Positions 1-8,285 of a DNA stretch of 64,000 nt are shown here, piece after piece. A program made the translations under genes and the position numbers. Each line of letters opens with the position of its first letter. Position 1 is the first letter of the stretch. The DNA comes from Microbacterium gallinarum. GTDB lineage: Bacteria; Actinomycetota; Actinomycetes; Actinomycetales; Microbacteriaceae. The stretch is from assembly GCF_014837165.1 (NCBI RefSeq), contig NZ_JACSPM010000006.1:62001-126000 (forward strand), given 5' to 3'. The notes beneath the pieces are model-generated. The model was not told the DNA's origin and did no database searches. It saw nothing but the letters and a program-made list of their open reading frames with translations.

Positions 1-2134
1 CCGTCGAGCCGCTCTGGCACGACACCTCCTTCTGCGTGAAAGAGAGGACCGCCGAGGTGCCGACGAGCTCGGTCGCTCCGGCGAACACCTCGAACTTCAG
101 GGGCACGGTGGAGCCGCCCTTGACGCTGTTCCAGACGCCGTTCATGTCGACCGGCTGGAAGAAGCCCCGCAGGGTCCATGCCGACACCGAGTACGACCGG
201 GTCTCGGTCGCCGAGTTGCCCGACGGGTCCTCGTCGGTCGTCGCGGTGAGCGTGTGCGCCCCGACGGATGTGCCGTAGCCGGTCACCTCGCACGCGACCG
301 GGCCTGCCACGAGGTCGAACGCGTTGCACGAGCCGGGGGCCGGCACCGATCCGAAGATGTACGTGCCGCCGCTGGCAGGGCCGCCCACCCACGTGATCGC
401 CGGCGGCGTCGTGTCGACGACGGTAACCGCGAACGAGGCCGAGCCCTCGTTGCCCGCTGCGTCGATCGCCGTGCAGTCGACCTGGTGGCCGCCGAGCGCG
501 AAGGTCGAACCCGAGACCGGCTCGCACGTGACGTCGACCGGGCCGTCGACCAGGTCGGTTGCCGTGACCGAGTACGAGATCCCCGCGCCGGCAGGTCCGG
601 TGGCCTCAGCCGTGATGGCGGCGGGAACCTCGATCGCCGGCGGCGTCGTGTCGACCACGGTCACCGTGAACGAGTTCGACCCGGTGTTGCCCGCGGCGTC
701 GGTGGCCGAGCACGTGATGGTGTTGATGCCCAGGGGCAGCGTCGTGCCCGAGCCCGGCACGCACGTCGCGGCGATCTCGCCGTCCACGGCATCCGCGGCG
801 GTGGCCGCATAGACCGCAGCCGCGCCGGACGGCCCAGCCGCCTCGACGATGAAGCTCGCAGGCACGGAAACGGCCGGAGCCGTGGTGTCGTGGACGGTGA
901 CGTCGAACGAATCGTCGGCCAGGTTTCCGCGGCTGTCGATCGCCGAGCACGTCACCGGCGTGATTCCGAGCGGGAAGACGTCGCCAGACTGGCGCGAGCA
1001 GTTCACCGCCACGTCGCCGTCGACGAGGTCGAACGCGGAGGCGTCGAACACGACGACGGCACCTGCCGGGCCGGTCGCCTCGGCCGTGATGTCCTCCGGC
1101 ACGACGAGTACCGGTGCGCCGGTGTCGGCGATGGTCACCATGAACGAGCGTGAGCCCGTGTTGCCCGCAGCATCGCTCGCGCTGCACGTGACGGTGGTCT
1201 CCCCCACGGGAAAGCCCGTACCCGACGGGGGTGAGCAGCTGACCGCCGGCGACCCCGACACCGCGTCGGTCGCGGTCGGGTCGGTCCATGTCACAGTCGT
1301 GAGCGGGCCGGATGCCTCGAACCCCAGGTTGCTCATCGAGCCGACGACGGGAGCCGTGGTGTCCTGCACCGTGACGGTGAACGACCCCGCGCCGGTGTTG
1401 CCGGCGGTGTCGGTCGCAGAGCACGCCACGGTGGTCGTCCCGAGCGGGAAGGTCGCGCCTGACGCGGGCGCGCACGTCACCGCAGGCGCGGCGGGTGCCG
1501 TGTCATCGGTGGCCGCGGCCGAGTAGGTGACGAGTGCTCCTGCCGCGCTCGTCGCCTCCGCCGTGATCGGGCCGGGCAACTGGAGCTGCGGAGGGGTGGC
1601 GTCCGTGATGCACGGCGCGGTCGTCCACGTGACCGCGACGGCATTAGTGCCCGAGACCGGCCCGCCGGCGTTGTTGACGCCGCTGTACGAGAACGTCACG
1701 CTGCCCGATCCGCCCAAGGACTTGGCCGGCAGTGTCACGACTGCGGCCAGCGTCTCGTCGCTCAAGTCGTTCTGCGTGTTGTCGGACGCGCTCCCCTGCC
1801 ATTCTGGCTCGAGCGTGATAGTCGTGTCCGCCAGCGTGGCAGCCATCCCCTCCGTCGCCGACACGAACCCGACCGTCACCGTGGAGCCGTTGGCGAAGAC
1901 GCCGTTGTTGGCGTTGGCGTTCGGATTGCCGTTGCGCCGCGCCGCGATCAGCACCGTGAACTCCACGGGCTTGTCGGTACAGGCCTCGACGGATGCGGCT
2001 CCGGCTTGCACGGGCGACAATCCGTCACCATCGATCGCGAGCTGATCCGCGAAAGCCGCGGAACCACCTCCCGCGACGAGCAGACAGGCCACGCCGAACG
2101 CGACCATGTTTTTGAGCGCACGAGAACGCGCCAT
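1..2134 (-). CDS. Secreted HYR (hyalin repeat) domain protein, 3' end outside window
   Basis: The frame is open from an ATG at 2134 to the window edge (711 codons), so the C-terminus is missing. The N-terminus has two basic residues, a hydrophobic stretch and an AFADQ cleavage region: a Sec signal peptide of about 30 residues. After a roughly 150-residue N-terminal domain come five tandem HYR-type modules (about 80 residues each). Each has a start like ITAEATGPAGA, a cysteine pair in C.P.SG....G...V.C.A.D.AGN, and a closing F.VTV.D.T.P. An Ig-like segment follows. HYR modules are Ig-fold domains of extracellular adhesion proteins, so a surface or secreted structural role is inferred. The ligand is unknown. 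The SD is weak (GGGGA). Its gene is transcribed away from the ligase. Confidence 0.85.
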   Translation of the reverse strand, partial: MARSRALKNMVAFGVACLLVAGGGSAAFADQLAIDGDGLSPVQAGAASVEACTDKPVEFTVLIAARRNGNPNANANNGVFANGSTVTVGFVSATEGMAATLADTTITLEPEWQGSASDNTQNDLSDETLAAVVTLPAKSLGGSGSVTFSYSGVNNAGGPVSGTNAVAVTWTTAPCITDATPPQLQLPGPITAEATSAAGALVTYSAAATDDTAPAAPAVTCAPASGATFPLGTTTVACSATDTAGNTGAGSFTVTVQDTTAPVVGSMSNLGFEASGPLTTVTWTDPTATDAVSGSPAVSCSPPSGTGFPVGETTVTCSASDAAGNTGSRSFMVTIADTGAPVLVVPEDITAEATGPAGAVVVFDASAFDLVDGDVAVNCSRQSGDVFPLGITPVTCSAIDSRGNLADDSFDVTVHDTTAPAVSVPASFIVEAAGPSGAAAVYAATAADAVDGEIAATCVPGSGTTLPLGINTITCSATDAAGNTGSNSFTVTVVDTTPPAIEVPAAITAEATGPAGAGISYSVTATDLVDGPVDVTCEPVSGSTFALGGHQVDCTAIDAAGNEGSASFAVTVVDTTPPAITWVGGPASGGTYIFGSVPAPGSCNAFDLVAGPVACEVTGYGTSVGAHTLTATTDEDPSGNSATETRSYSVSAWTLRGFFQPVDMNGVWNSVKGGSTVPLKFEVFAGATELVGTSAVLSFTQKEVSCQSGST

Positions 2135-2267
2135 GTGAATCCCCATTCTCCCCACCGGCGGCGCGTGTTCGCGCGCACTCGGTCCCAACGCACATCGTGG
2201 CATGGGCGATTCAGCGCCGACCAGTCCGTCTGCCTCAGCGTGCGCTCAAGGTCGGCTCAGCATCGGC

Positions 2268-3794
2268 TCAGCCGCGCAGGAGTGCGCGCAGCGATGCGAT
2301 CGTGTCGGCTTCGCCGGGACCCTTGTCGGGCCGATAGCCCTTCACCCGCGCGAAGCGCAGGGCGACTCCCCCCGGATATCTCGTCGATCGCTGCACACCG
2401 TCGATCGCGATCTCGACGACGGTTTCGGGCCGCACGTGCACGGCGTACGCGGACCGATGCGTCTCTATCGTCGGGAAGTGCTCGGTCTGCCAGCGCAGGA
2501 GCGCGTCGGTGAGGCCTTTGAACGTCTTGCCGACCATGACGAAGCCACCGGGCTCGCCGTAGGCGCCCTCGGGATCCCTCGCGCCCAGATGCAGGTTCGA
2601 CAGCTGGCCGGTGCGCCGGCCCGAGCCCCACTCCACCGCGAGCACGACGAGATCGAACGTGAGCACGGGCTTGACCTTGAGCCAGCTCTTCCCGCGGCGC
2701 CCCGCCGCGTAGGCAGAGTCGATGCCCTTGACCATCACGCCCTCGTGCCCCGCGGCGAGCGCCTCGCGCGAGAACTCCTCAGCACGGGCGGGGTCGTCGG
2801 TGACGATGCCCGGCATGCGCGACGGCCCGGCCACCCGCTCGAGGACGTCGAGCCGCGTGGCGAGCGGCTCGTCGAGCAGGTCGCGCCCGTCGACGTGAAG
2901 AATGTCGAAGAACCAGGGCCGCAGCACGACCGCGGCGCTGCTTTCGGAGCCGAACCGTGCCATCGTGTCTTGGAAGGGGCGCGGGCCGCCGTCCTCGTCG
3001 AGCGACAGCGTCTCGCCGTCGAGGATCATGCGCTCGGCGGGCAGCTCGCGCACGGCGTCGACGATCTCGGGCACGCGATGGGTGATGTCGGCGAGGCTGC
3101 GGGTGTAGACGCGCACGTCGTCGCCGTCGCGGTGCACCTGAATCCGCGCGCCGTCGAGCTTGTACTCGACGGATGCCGCTCCCCCGAGCGCCCCGATCGC
3201 CTCGCCCGCCGATCCCGCGGTCGAGGCGAGCATCGGCATCACCGGACGCCCGACCTGCAGCCCGACGGCCTCGAGTTCCTCGGCCGACCCCGTCAGGGCG
3301 AGCTCGGCGGTGGCCCCGAGATCGCCCGACAGCATCGCCGCGCGGCGCACGGCCGCGGCATCCTTCCCCGATGCCTTCGCGACCGCGTCGAGCAGCACGC
3401 CCTCGAGCGCGCCGGTGCGGAGTTCGCCGAGCGTCACCCGGGCGATGAAGTCCCACTCGGCCGCCGTCGCGCGCTCGCTGAGCGCGGTGAGCTCGGTGCG
3501 ACGTGCGGCGACCGACCCCGGTCCGTCGGTGACCGCGAGGCGATCGAGCGCTGCGTCGACGTCGAGGACCGTGAGCGACGGCTCGACGGCGTGCGGCGTC
3601 TCGAGCGCCGACAGACTGCGCCACCCGACGCCGAGGCGGCCCTGGCGCGGGCTCGCGGTGAGGAACCCGATCGCCGGCGCCACCTCGTCGGCGGCGAGGC
3701 CGCGGAGCACGTCGGCGAGCGCGGCGATCTTCGCAAGGCGCGATGACGTCGCGGCGACGGCTTCGGTCGCGACGACGACCTCGGTGAGCAGCAT
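2268..3794 (-). CDS. ligB: ATP-dependent DNA ligase (LigB type)
   Basis: 508 aa. It joins nicks in duplex DNA through a ligase-AMP intermediate. The adenylation motif YKLDGARIQ carries the AMP-accepting Lys at residue 212. Later motifs are DGE, FFDIL, EGVMVK and WLKVKP, followed by an OB-fold part ending near VALRFARVKGYR. The N-terminal 190 residues match the DNA-binding domain of mycobacterial LigB, whose start (MLL...VAATSSRL) and length (about 507 aa) agree with this one. I chose the ATG at 3794 rather than an upstream in-frame codon for that reason, and because GAGAAT lies 6 bp before it (leaderless type). Such ligases are repair accessories beside the essential NAD-dependent LigA, which is not in this window. 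Confidence 0.93.
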   Translation of the reverse strand: MLLTEVVVATEAVAATSSRLAKIAALADVLRGLAADEVAPAIGFLTASPRQGRLGVGWRSLSALETPHAVEPSLTVLDVDAALDRLAVTDGPGSVAARRTELTALSERATAAEWDFIARVTLGELRTGALEGVLLDAVAKASGKDAAAVRRAAMLSGDLGATAELALTGSAEELEAVGLQVGRPVMPMLASTAGSAGEAIGALGGAASVEYKLDGARIQVHRDGDDVRVYTRSLADITHRVPEIVDAVRELPAERMILDGETLSLDEDGGPRPFQDTMARFGSESSAAVVLRPWFFDILHVDGRDLLDEPLATRLDVLERVAGPSRMPGIVTDDPARAEEFSREALAAGHEGVMVKGIDSAYAAGRRGKSWLKVKPVLTFDLVVLAVEWGSGRRTGQLSNLHLGARDPEGAYGEPGGFVMVGKTFKGLTDALLRWQTEHFPTIETHRSAYAVHVRPETVVEIAIDGVQRSTRYPGGVALRFARVKGYRPDKGPGEADTIASLRALLRG

Positions 3795-3800
3795 GCGGGA

Positions 3801-3806
3801 ATTCTC
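3801..3806 (-). promoter_or_regulatory. -10 box of ligB (GAGAAT)
   Basis: GAGAAT ends 6 bp before the ligB ATG and no SD is seen between them. This fits a leaderless transcript starting at the start codon. Confidence 0.45.
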
Positions 3807-3901
3807 GCACCCGGTCGCGACACGGCGGACGCCCTGGCGCACCCGCGGCCGACCCGCTAGGAGCCCCCGCCTACGCGGTGCCTGGACCCGGGCGATCCGG
3901 C

Positions 3902-4603
3902 CTAGACGACCGCGGCCGGCACCACTCCCGCGCGCAGCACGCCGTCGTGCAGCTCGAGAACGCGGTCGGCGCGGAGCATGATCGACGGGTCGTGGGTCGA
4001 CAGGAGCACAGCGACGCCGTCCTCGTGCGCGATCGAGGCGATGAGGTCGATCATCGTCGCCGCGGTGTGCGAATCGAGCTGACCGGTGGGCTCGTCCGCG
4101 AGCACGATGCGCGGAGAGCCGGCCAGGGCGCGCGCGATGCCGACGCGCTGCTGCTGACCGCCCGAGAGCTCCGCCGGTCGCTGCTTGGCGTGATCGGCCA
4201 GGCCGACGCGCTCGAGCAGCCGCGTGACGCGCTCCGACCGCTCTGCCGGCTCCGTGCCCCGGATGCGCATCGGCAGCTCGACGTTCTCTTCGGCCGACAG
4301 CGCGCCGATCAGCCCGAAGGACTGGAAGACGTAGCCGATGTCGTCGCGCCGCACCGCGTCGACCTGCTTCTCGGGCGCCTCCGTGAGCACGACGTCGCCG
4401 ACCCGCACCCGGCCGGTTGTCGGCGGCTGGATCCCGCCCAGGACGTGGAGCAGGGTCGTCTTGCCTGCCCCCGATGGTCCCACGAGCACGACGAGCTCAC
4501 CGGGGTGCAGTTCGAGCGACGCGTCGGACAGCGCGTGCACGTCGCCGGCGGGGGTGCGGTGGACGACCGACAGATCGGATGCCTCGAGCACGGGCTCGCT
4601 CAT
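3902..4603 (-). CDS. ABC transporter ATP-binding protein
   Basis: 233 aa, last gene of a four-gene ABC operon. It shows Walker A GPSGAGKTT, the signature LSGGQQQRV, Walker B/E in LADEPTGQLD and the switch His in LLSTHDPS. It belongs to the LolD/MacB-type ATPase family that pairs with FtsX-type permeases. Its ATG overlaps the stop of the upstream ATPase gene by 4 bp (ATGA), so the two are probably translationally coupled. It has no C-terminal extension, unlike its partner. Two ATPases with two permeases suggest an asymmetric heteromeric transporter. The substrate cannot be read from the sequence. Confidence 0.92.
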   Translation of the reverse strand: MSEPVLEASDLSVVHRTPAGDVHALSDASLELHPGELVVLVGPSGAGKTTLLHVLGGIQPPTTGRVRVGDVVLTEAPEKQVDAVRRDDIGYVFQSFGLIGALSAEENVELPMRIRGTEPAERSERVTRLLERVGLADHAKQRPAELSGGQQQRVGIARALAGSPRIVLADEPTGQLDSHTAATMIDLIASIAHEDGVAVLLSTHDPSIMLRADRVLELHDGVLRAGVVPAAVV

Positions 4604-5562
4604 GATCCCTCCTCCTGGTGTGATCCCTCGCGACGACTCCGTCGCGTCGCGGGCGCCTCGCCGTCAGCGGGCGCCGGAGTCGCTGCGGGTGGGGTCTGCC
4701 GACCGTCGCCAGGCCACACGCCCACGTGGTCGGGATTGAGCTTGAGGCGCACCCGCTCGCGCAGCGACAGCTGATGCATGTACTCGGTCGGCAGCTGCAG
4801 CCGCCCGACCTTGTCGAGCACGACGAACTCCTCGGCCATGTCGTGCTCGCGACCCTCGTCGTCGGTGTGCGTCCACCGCAGCACCTCGGTGGAGGTGCGG
4901 CCGTCGCGGATCTGCACCGTGCGCTGCACGTGCTCCGAGACAGCCGGATCGTGCGTCACGATGAGTGCGGTCGTTCCGAGCTCGCGGTTGACCGTCTCGA
5001 ACGTCGACAGCACCTCCGCCGACGCATGCTCGTCCAGGTCGCCGGTCGGCTCGTCGGCGAGGAGCACGCGCGGGTCGTTGGCCAGAGCGACGGCGATCGC
5101 GACGCGCTGCTGCTGACCACCCGACAGCTCGGCGGGACGCCGCTCGGCGACGTCGGCCACGCCGGCGAGCTCGAGCAGCTCGGTCGCGCGCTCGGGATGT
5201 TTGCGATCGCCGCCGATCGCCCGCGCGAGCTGCACATTCTCGCGGGCGGACAGGTAGGGCAGCAGGTTGCGTGCGGTCTGCTGCCACACGAAGCCGACCA
5301 CCTCGCGCCGGTACGTCACGCGGTCGCGCGCCGAGAGCGACGGCAGGTCGCGCCCGGCCACGCGCGCGGAGCCGGCAGTGGGAGCGTCGAGCGCGGAGAG
5401 GATCGACAGCAGCGTCGACTTCCCCGAGCCGGACGCGCCGACGAGGGCGACGAGCTCACCGCGGTCGATCACCAGGTCGAGGCCCTGCAGCGCCTGCACC
5501 TCGATGTCGGCGACGGCGAAGATCCTCACGAGTCCTTCGCACACGATGTCGGGTTCGGTCAT
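4600..5562 (-). CDS. ABC transporter ATP-binding protein with C-terminal AbrB-like extension
   Basis: 320 aa from the ATG at 5562, which shares one base with the permease stop (TGATG). Residues 1-225 are a MacB/LolD-type ATPase: Walker [10 protein letters not shown] at 42-50, LSGGQQQRV near 146, [10 protein letters not shown] near 168, switch His in VTHDP. Residues about 243-285 form an extra module ([12 protein letters not shown], then [14 protein letters not shown]). It resembles a SpoVT/AbrB swapped-hairpin half and is followed by a Pro/Ala-rich tail. That resemblance is by eye. The module could dimerise the ATPase or bind the partner. In-frame codons upstream of 5562 give only an Arg-rich shadow peptide and were rejected. 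Confidence 0.92.
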   Translation of the reverse strand: MTEPDIVCEGLVRIFAVADIEVQALQGLDLVIDRGELVALVGASGSGKSTLLSILSALDAPTAGSARVAGRDLPSLSARDRVTYRREVVGFVWQQTARNLLPYLSARENVQLARAIGGDRKHPERATELLELAGVADVAERRPAELSGGQQQRVAIAVALANDPRVLLADEPTGDLDEHASAEVLSTFETVNRELGTTALIVTHDPAVSEHVQRTVQIRDGRTSTEVLRWTHTDDEGREHDMAEEFVVLDKVGRLQLPTEYMHQLSLRERVRLKLNPDHVGVWPGDGRQTPPAATPAPADGEAPATRRSRREGSHQEEGS

Positions 5563-8285
5563 CAGTCCTCCTCGGTTCGGAGCACGGTCGCCATCGACGT
5601 CGTGCGGGCGCTGGCCACGCCGCCGACGACGGCGAGGGCGAGCGCGACCACCACGACGGCGATGAGGGTGCCGCTCAGGGCGGGGTCGACGGCGATGCTC
5701 GGCTGACCGCCGCCGCCGGTGAACGGCCGCAGGTCGATCGAGGTCACGACGAGCAGCGGCAGCACGGCGCCGAGCGCCACGCCGCCCACGAGCGCGGTGA
5801 CGCCGAGCGGTACGAACTCCCACGCGACGACGCCGCGGGATCGGGCCCGGTCGAGACCCATGCTGCGCAACAGGGCGATCACGCGCGAGCGCGCATCGCG
5901 CGAGACTCCCGCGACGAGGAGGAGCGCGACGACCGACAGCGCGACGGCGACGGCGAGCGCCGACAGCAGCACGAACCGCAGGGCCGAGACCGCCGGGGAT
6001 GCCTGGATCTCGGCCGTCGACTCCTCGAGGATCCGCGTCGAGTGGGCCGAGCCGACGAGGTCGCCGAGCTCGTCGGCGATGGCCGCGGCATCCGCTCCTG
6101 ATGCGATGTCGATCATCACCGTGCGCGGGAAGAACCCGAACCCGGTGAGGGCTGCGTAGTCGGCCCGATCCATCAGCACGAACTTCTCGGACCCGGTGAC
6201 GCCGAGCACGCGGTCGAGCGTTCCGACGACGTCGACCGGCGAGGTCACGAAGGTGGTCTGCCCCTCCCCCAGGTCGGCCGCGAGCACGCTCGACTGTACG
6301 ATCTGCACGGGGTCGGATCCGGGCGTGATGAGTCCGGCGGGCAGCGCCCCGACCATGCCGCGTTGCACGGCGGCGAGCGTGTCGACATCGGACACCGTGA
6401 CCTGCACGCTCTCACGACCGCCCGGGCCCGCAACGGTGACGTAGTCGCCACGCAGCACGCCGACGGCATCGTCGACCCCCTCCACCGCGCGCATGGAGTC
6501 GATCATGTCGTCGTCGAAATACGGGCCGGCGAGTCGGATGTCGCCGCCGACGTCACGCTGCGCGGCCACGACCGCACCGCGGTCGACGGTGGCGAGCACG
6601 AGCGACGAGAACACGGCGATGGCGACGGCGACGAGCATCGCGAGGACGGCCGTCGTGCCCGCCGCGGAGTCGCGCAGGTTGCGCGCCGCCCCGACGAGGC
6701 CGACGACGCCCCGGCCGCGGCGCGCGACCCGGAGGGCTGCGGCGATCGGGATCGGATGAAGCCGGACGACGATGAGCGCCACGGCGACCGTGGCCAGCAG
6801 CGGCGCCGCGACGACGAGCGGATCGATCCCGTCGGTGGCCGATCCGATCCCGCGCAGGAACAGCTGCACGACGGCAACGGCGGCGAGCAGCAGCACGACC
6901 GCCTCGACGATCCGCACCGCCTTGCTGCGCACCGGGGCGTCGAGGTCGGCGCGTCCGCGCTCGAGCAGCGCGGGGCGAAGGGTGAAGGCGAGCGCGACAC
7001 CCGGCACGACGCCGACCGCGACCGCGAGGAGCGTCGGCACCGGCCCGGCGTCATTGGGTGTGACGGCGATCGCGACGACCGCCGCGAGGATCGCAGCGGG
7101 GATGCCGAGGATGAGACCCTCGCCGAACAGCAGTCGACGCAGCCGGCCCAGCGGCGCGCCGCGGGCGGACATGAGCGACAGATCCGCCCGGCGGCGGCGG
7201 ATCATGAGGGCGGCGGCGAGGACGACCAGCGAGACGCTCACCGCGAGCGGGCCGACCGCCGCAACGGCGAGGATCGCGCTCGCGGAGTTCGCGCGGGAGA
7301 GCGCGGTCGACAGCACGTCGACGATCTCGCTCTGGAAGCGCACTCGCAGCTGACCCGTCTCGTCGACGGGGACGCTCGTCGACGTCGCCGCACGCAGCGC
7401 GGAGAGGAGCTCGACCGGCTCGGCTCCGAGTGCCGCGCCGCCGTCCACCGGGTACCACGCCTGAAGCTCCGCGCGCAGGGCCGGGACGATCTGAGCCCAC
7501 GACTCCGGATGCACCCAGGCGACCGACGTGGCGGTGGGGCGCCGGTTGCCGTCGTCGAACACGGTGGCGGTGAGCGAAGTGGGCAGGTGAGCCCATCGAT
7601 CGGCCTCGGGATCGATCGCCCCGACGGTTCCCACGAGCTGGATCTCGACCGCTCCCTCGAGCCAGTCCTCCACCGACGTGACCCGGGTCGACGGCGGTGC
7701 GCTGCGCACTTCGCCGATCGGCCACTGCATCGTGGCGGCCGCGGCATCGCTCAACACGATCTCCACGGGCCCCGTGCCGCTCCACGGCCGGGGCCAGGCG
7801 CCGTCGACGAGCTCGACGCTCGACTGCATCGCCGGCTCGGCGAAGAGCTGCACGATCGAGATGGGCGCCTGCGGAGGAAGGTTCTCGGGATCGACGCGCA
7901 GATCCTGCGCGTACGCGGCGAACTGCGCCTCGCCGACGAGCGGTGCGAGGGCCGGCTCGAGCGACGCCCGGTTGTCGGCGAGCAGCCGGCCGACCGCGCC
8001 GAACACGTTCTCCGCACCCTCGTCCCAGCCCCCGGTGACCTCGGGATCGTTCGCCGGGCCGAGGGCGGGTGAGCCGATGAGGCTCGCCGACAGGTCGCGC
8101 GAGATCGCCGGCATATCGGAGACCTGGTGTGCGACCTCGGCACGGACGACTCCGACGAGGGCGCGCGGGGCGGCCGCGATCACGAAGGCCGCGAAGGCGG
8201 TGAGCGCGATGATGACGAGCGCGGCGCTGCGAGGCGTCGCGAAGCGGCGGCGGGTGAGGGCGGACAGACCGGGCGACCTGGTCAC
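5562..8285 (-). CDS. FtsX-type ABC transporter permease
   Basis: 907 aa from a GTG at 8285 that overlaps the upstream permease stop by 4 bp (GTGA). It has one TM segment near the N-terminus (VIIALTAFAAFVIAAA), then a large extracytoplasmic domain of about 300 residues. A block of TM helices with a FtsX-like fold follows, then a second extracytoplasmic domain, and a final FtsX block with SMGLDRARSRGVVAWEF between helices. The layout matches actinobacterial permeases with two FtsX repeats. With the two ATPases it should form a mechanotransmission-type exporter. The Arg-rich residues before the GTG belong to another frame. Confidence 0.88.
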   Translation of the reverse strand: MTRSPGLSALTRRRFATPRSAALVIIALTAFAAFVIAAAPRALVGVVRAEVAHQVSDMPAISRDLSASLIGSPALGPANDPEVTGGWDEGAENVFGAVGRLLADNRASLEPALAPLVGEAQFAAYAQDLRVDPENLPPQAPISIVQLFAEPAMQSSVELVDGAWPRPWSGTGPVEIVLSDAAAATMQWPIGEVRSAPPSTRVTSVEDWLEGAVEIQLVGTVGAIDPEADRWAHLPTSLTATVFDDGNRRPTATSVAWVHPESWAQIVPALRAELQAWYPVDGGAALGAEPVELLSALRAATSTSVPVDETGQLRVRFQSEIVDVLSTALSRANSASAILAVAAVGPLAVSVSLVVLAAALMIRRRRADLSLMSARGAPLGRLRRLLFGEGLILGIPAAILAAVVAIAVTPNDAGPVPTLLAVAVGVVPGVALAFTLRPALLERGRADLDAPVRSKAVRIVEAVVLLLAAVAVVQLFLRGIGSATDGIDPLVVAAPLLATVAVALIVVRLHPIPIAAALRVARRGRGVVGLVGAARNLRDSAAGTTAVLAMLVAVAIAVFSSLVLATVDRGAVVAAQRDVGGDIRLAGPYFDDDMIDSMRAVEGVDDAVGVLRGDYVTVAGPGGRESVQVTVSDVDTLAAVQRGMVGALPAGLITPGSDPVQIVQSSVLAADLGEGQTTFVTSPVDVVGTLDRVLGVTGSEKFVLMDRADYAALTGFGFFPRTVMIDIASGADAAAIADELGDLVGSAHSTRILEESTAEIQASPAVSALRFVLLSALAVAVALSVVALLLVAGVSRDARSRVIALLRSMGLDRARSRGVVAWEFVPLGVTALVGGVALGAVLPLLVVTSIDLRPFTGGGGQPSIAVDPALSGTLIAVVVVALALAVVGGVASARTTSMATVLRTEED

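Noticed and set aside
254..1153. 299-codon plus-strand frame opposite the HYR gene
   Set aside because: Shadow of repeats on the other strand; its periodicity mirrors the HYR modules.
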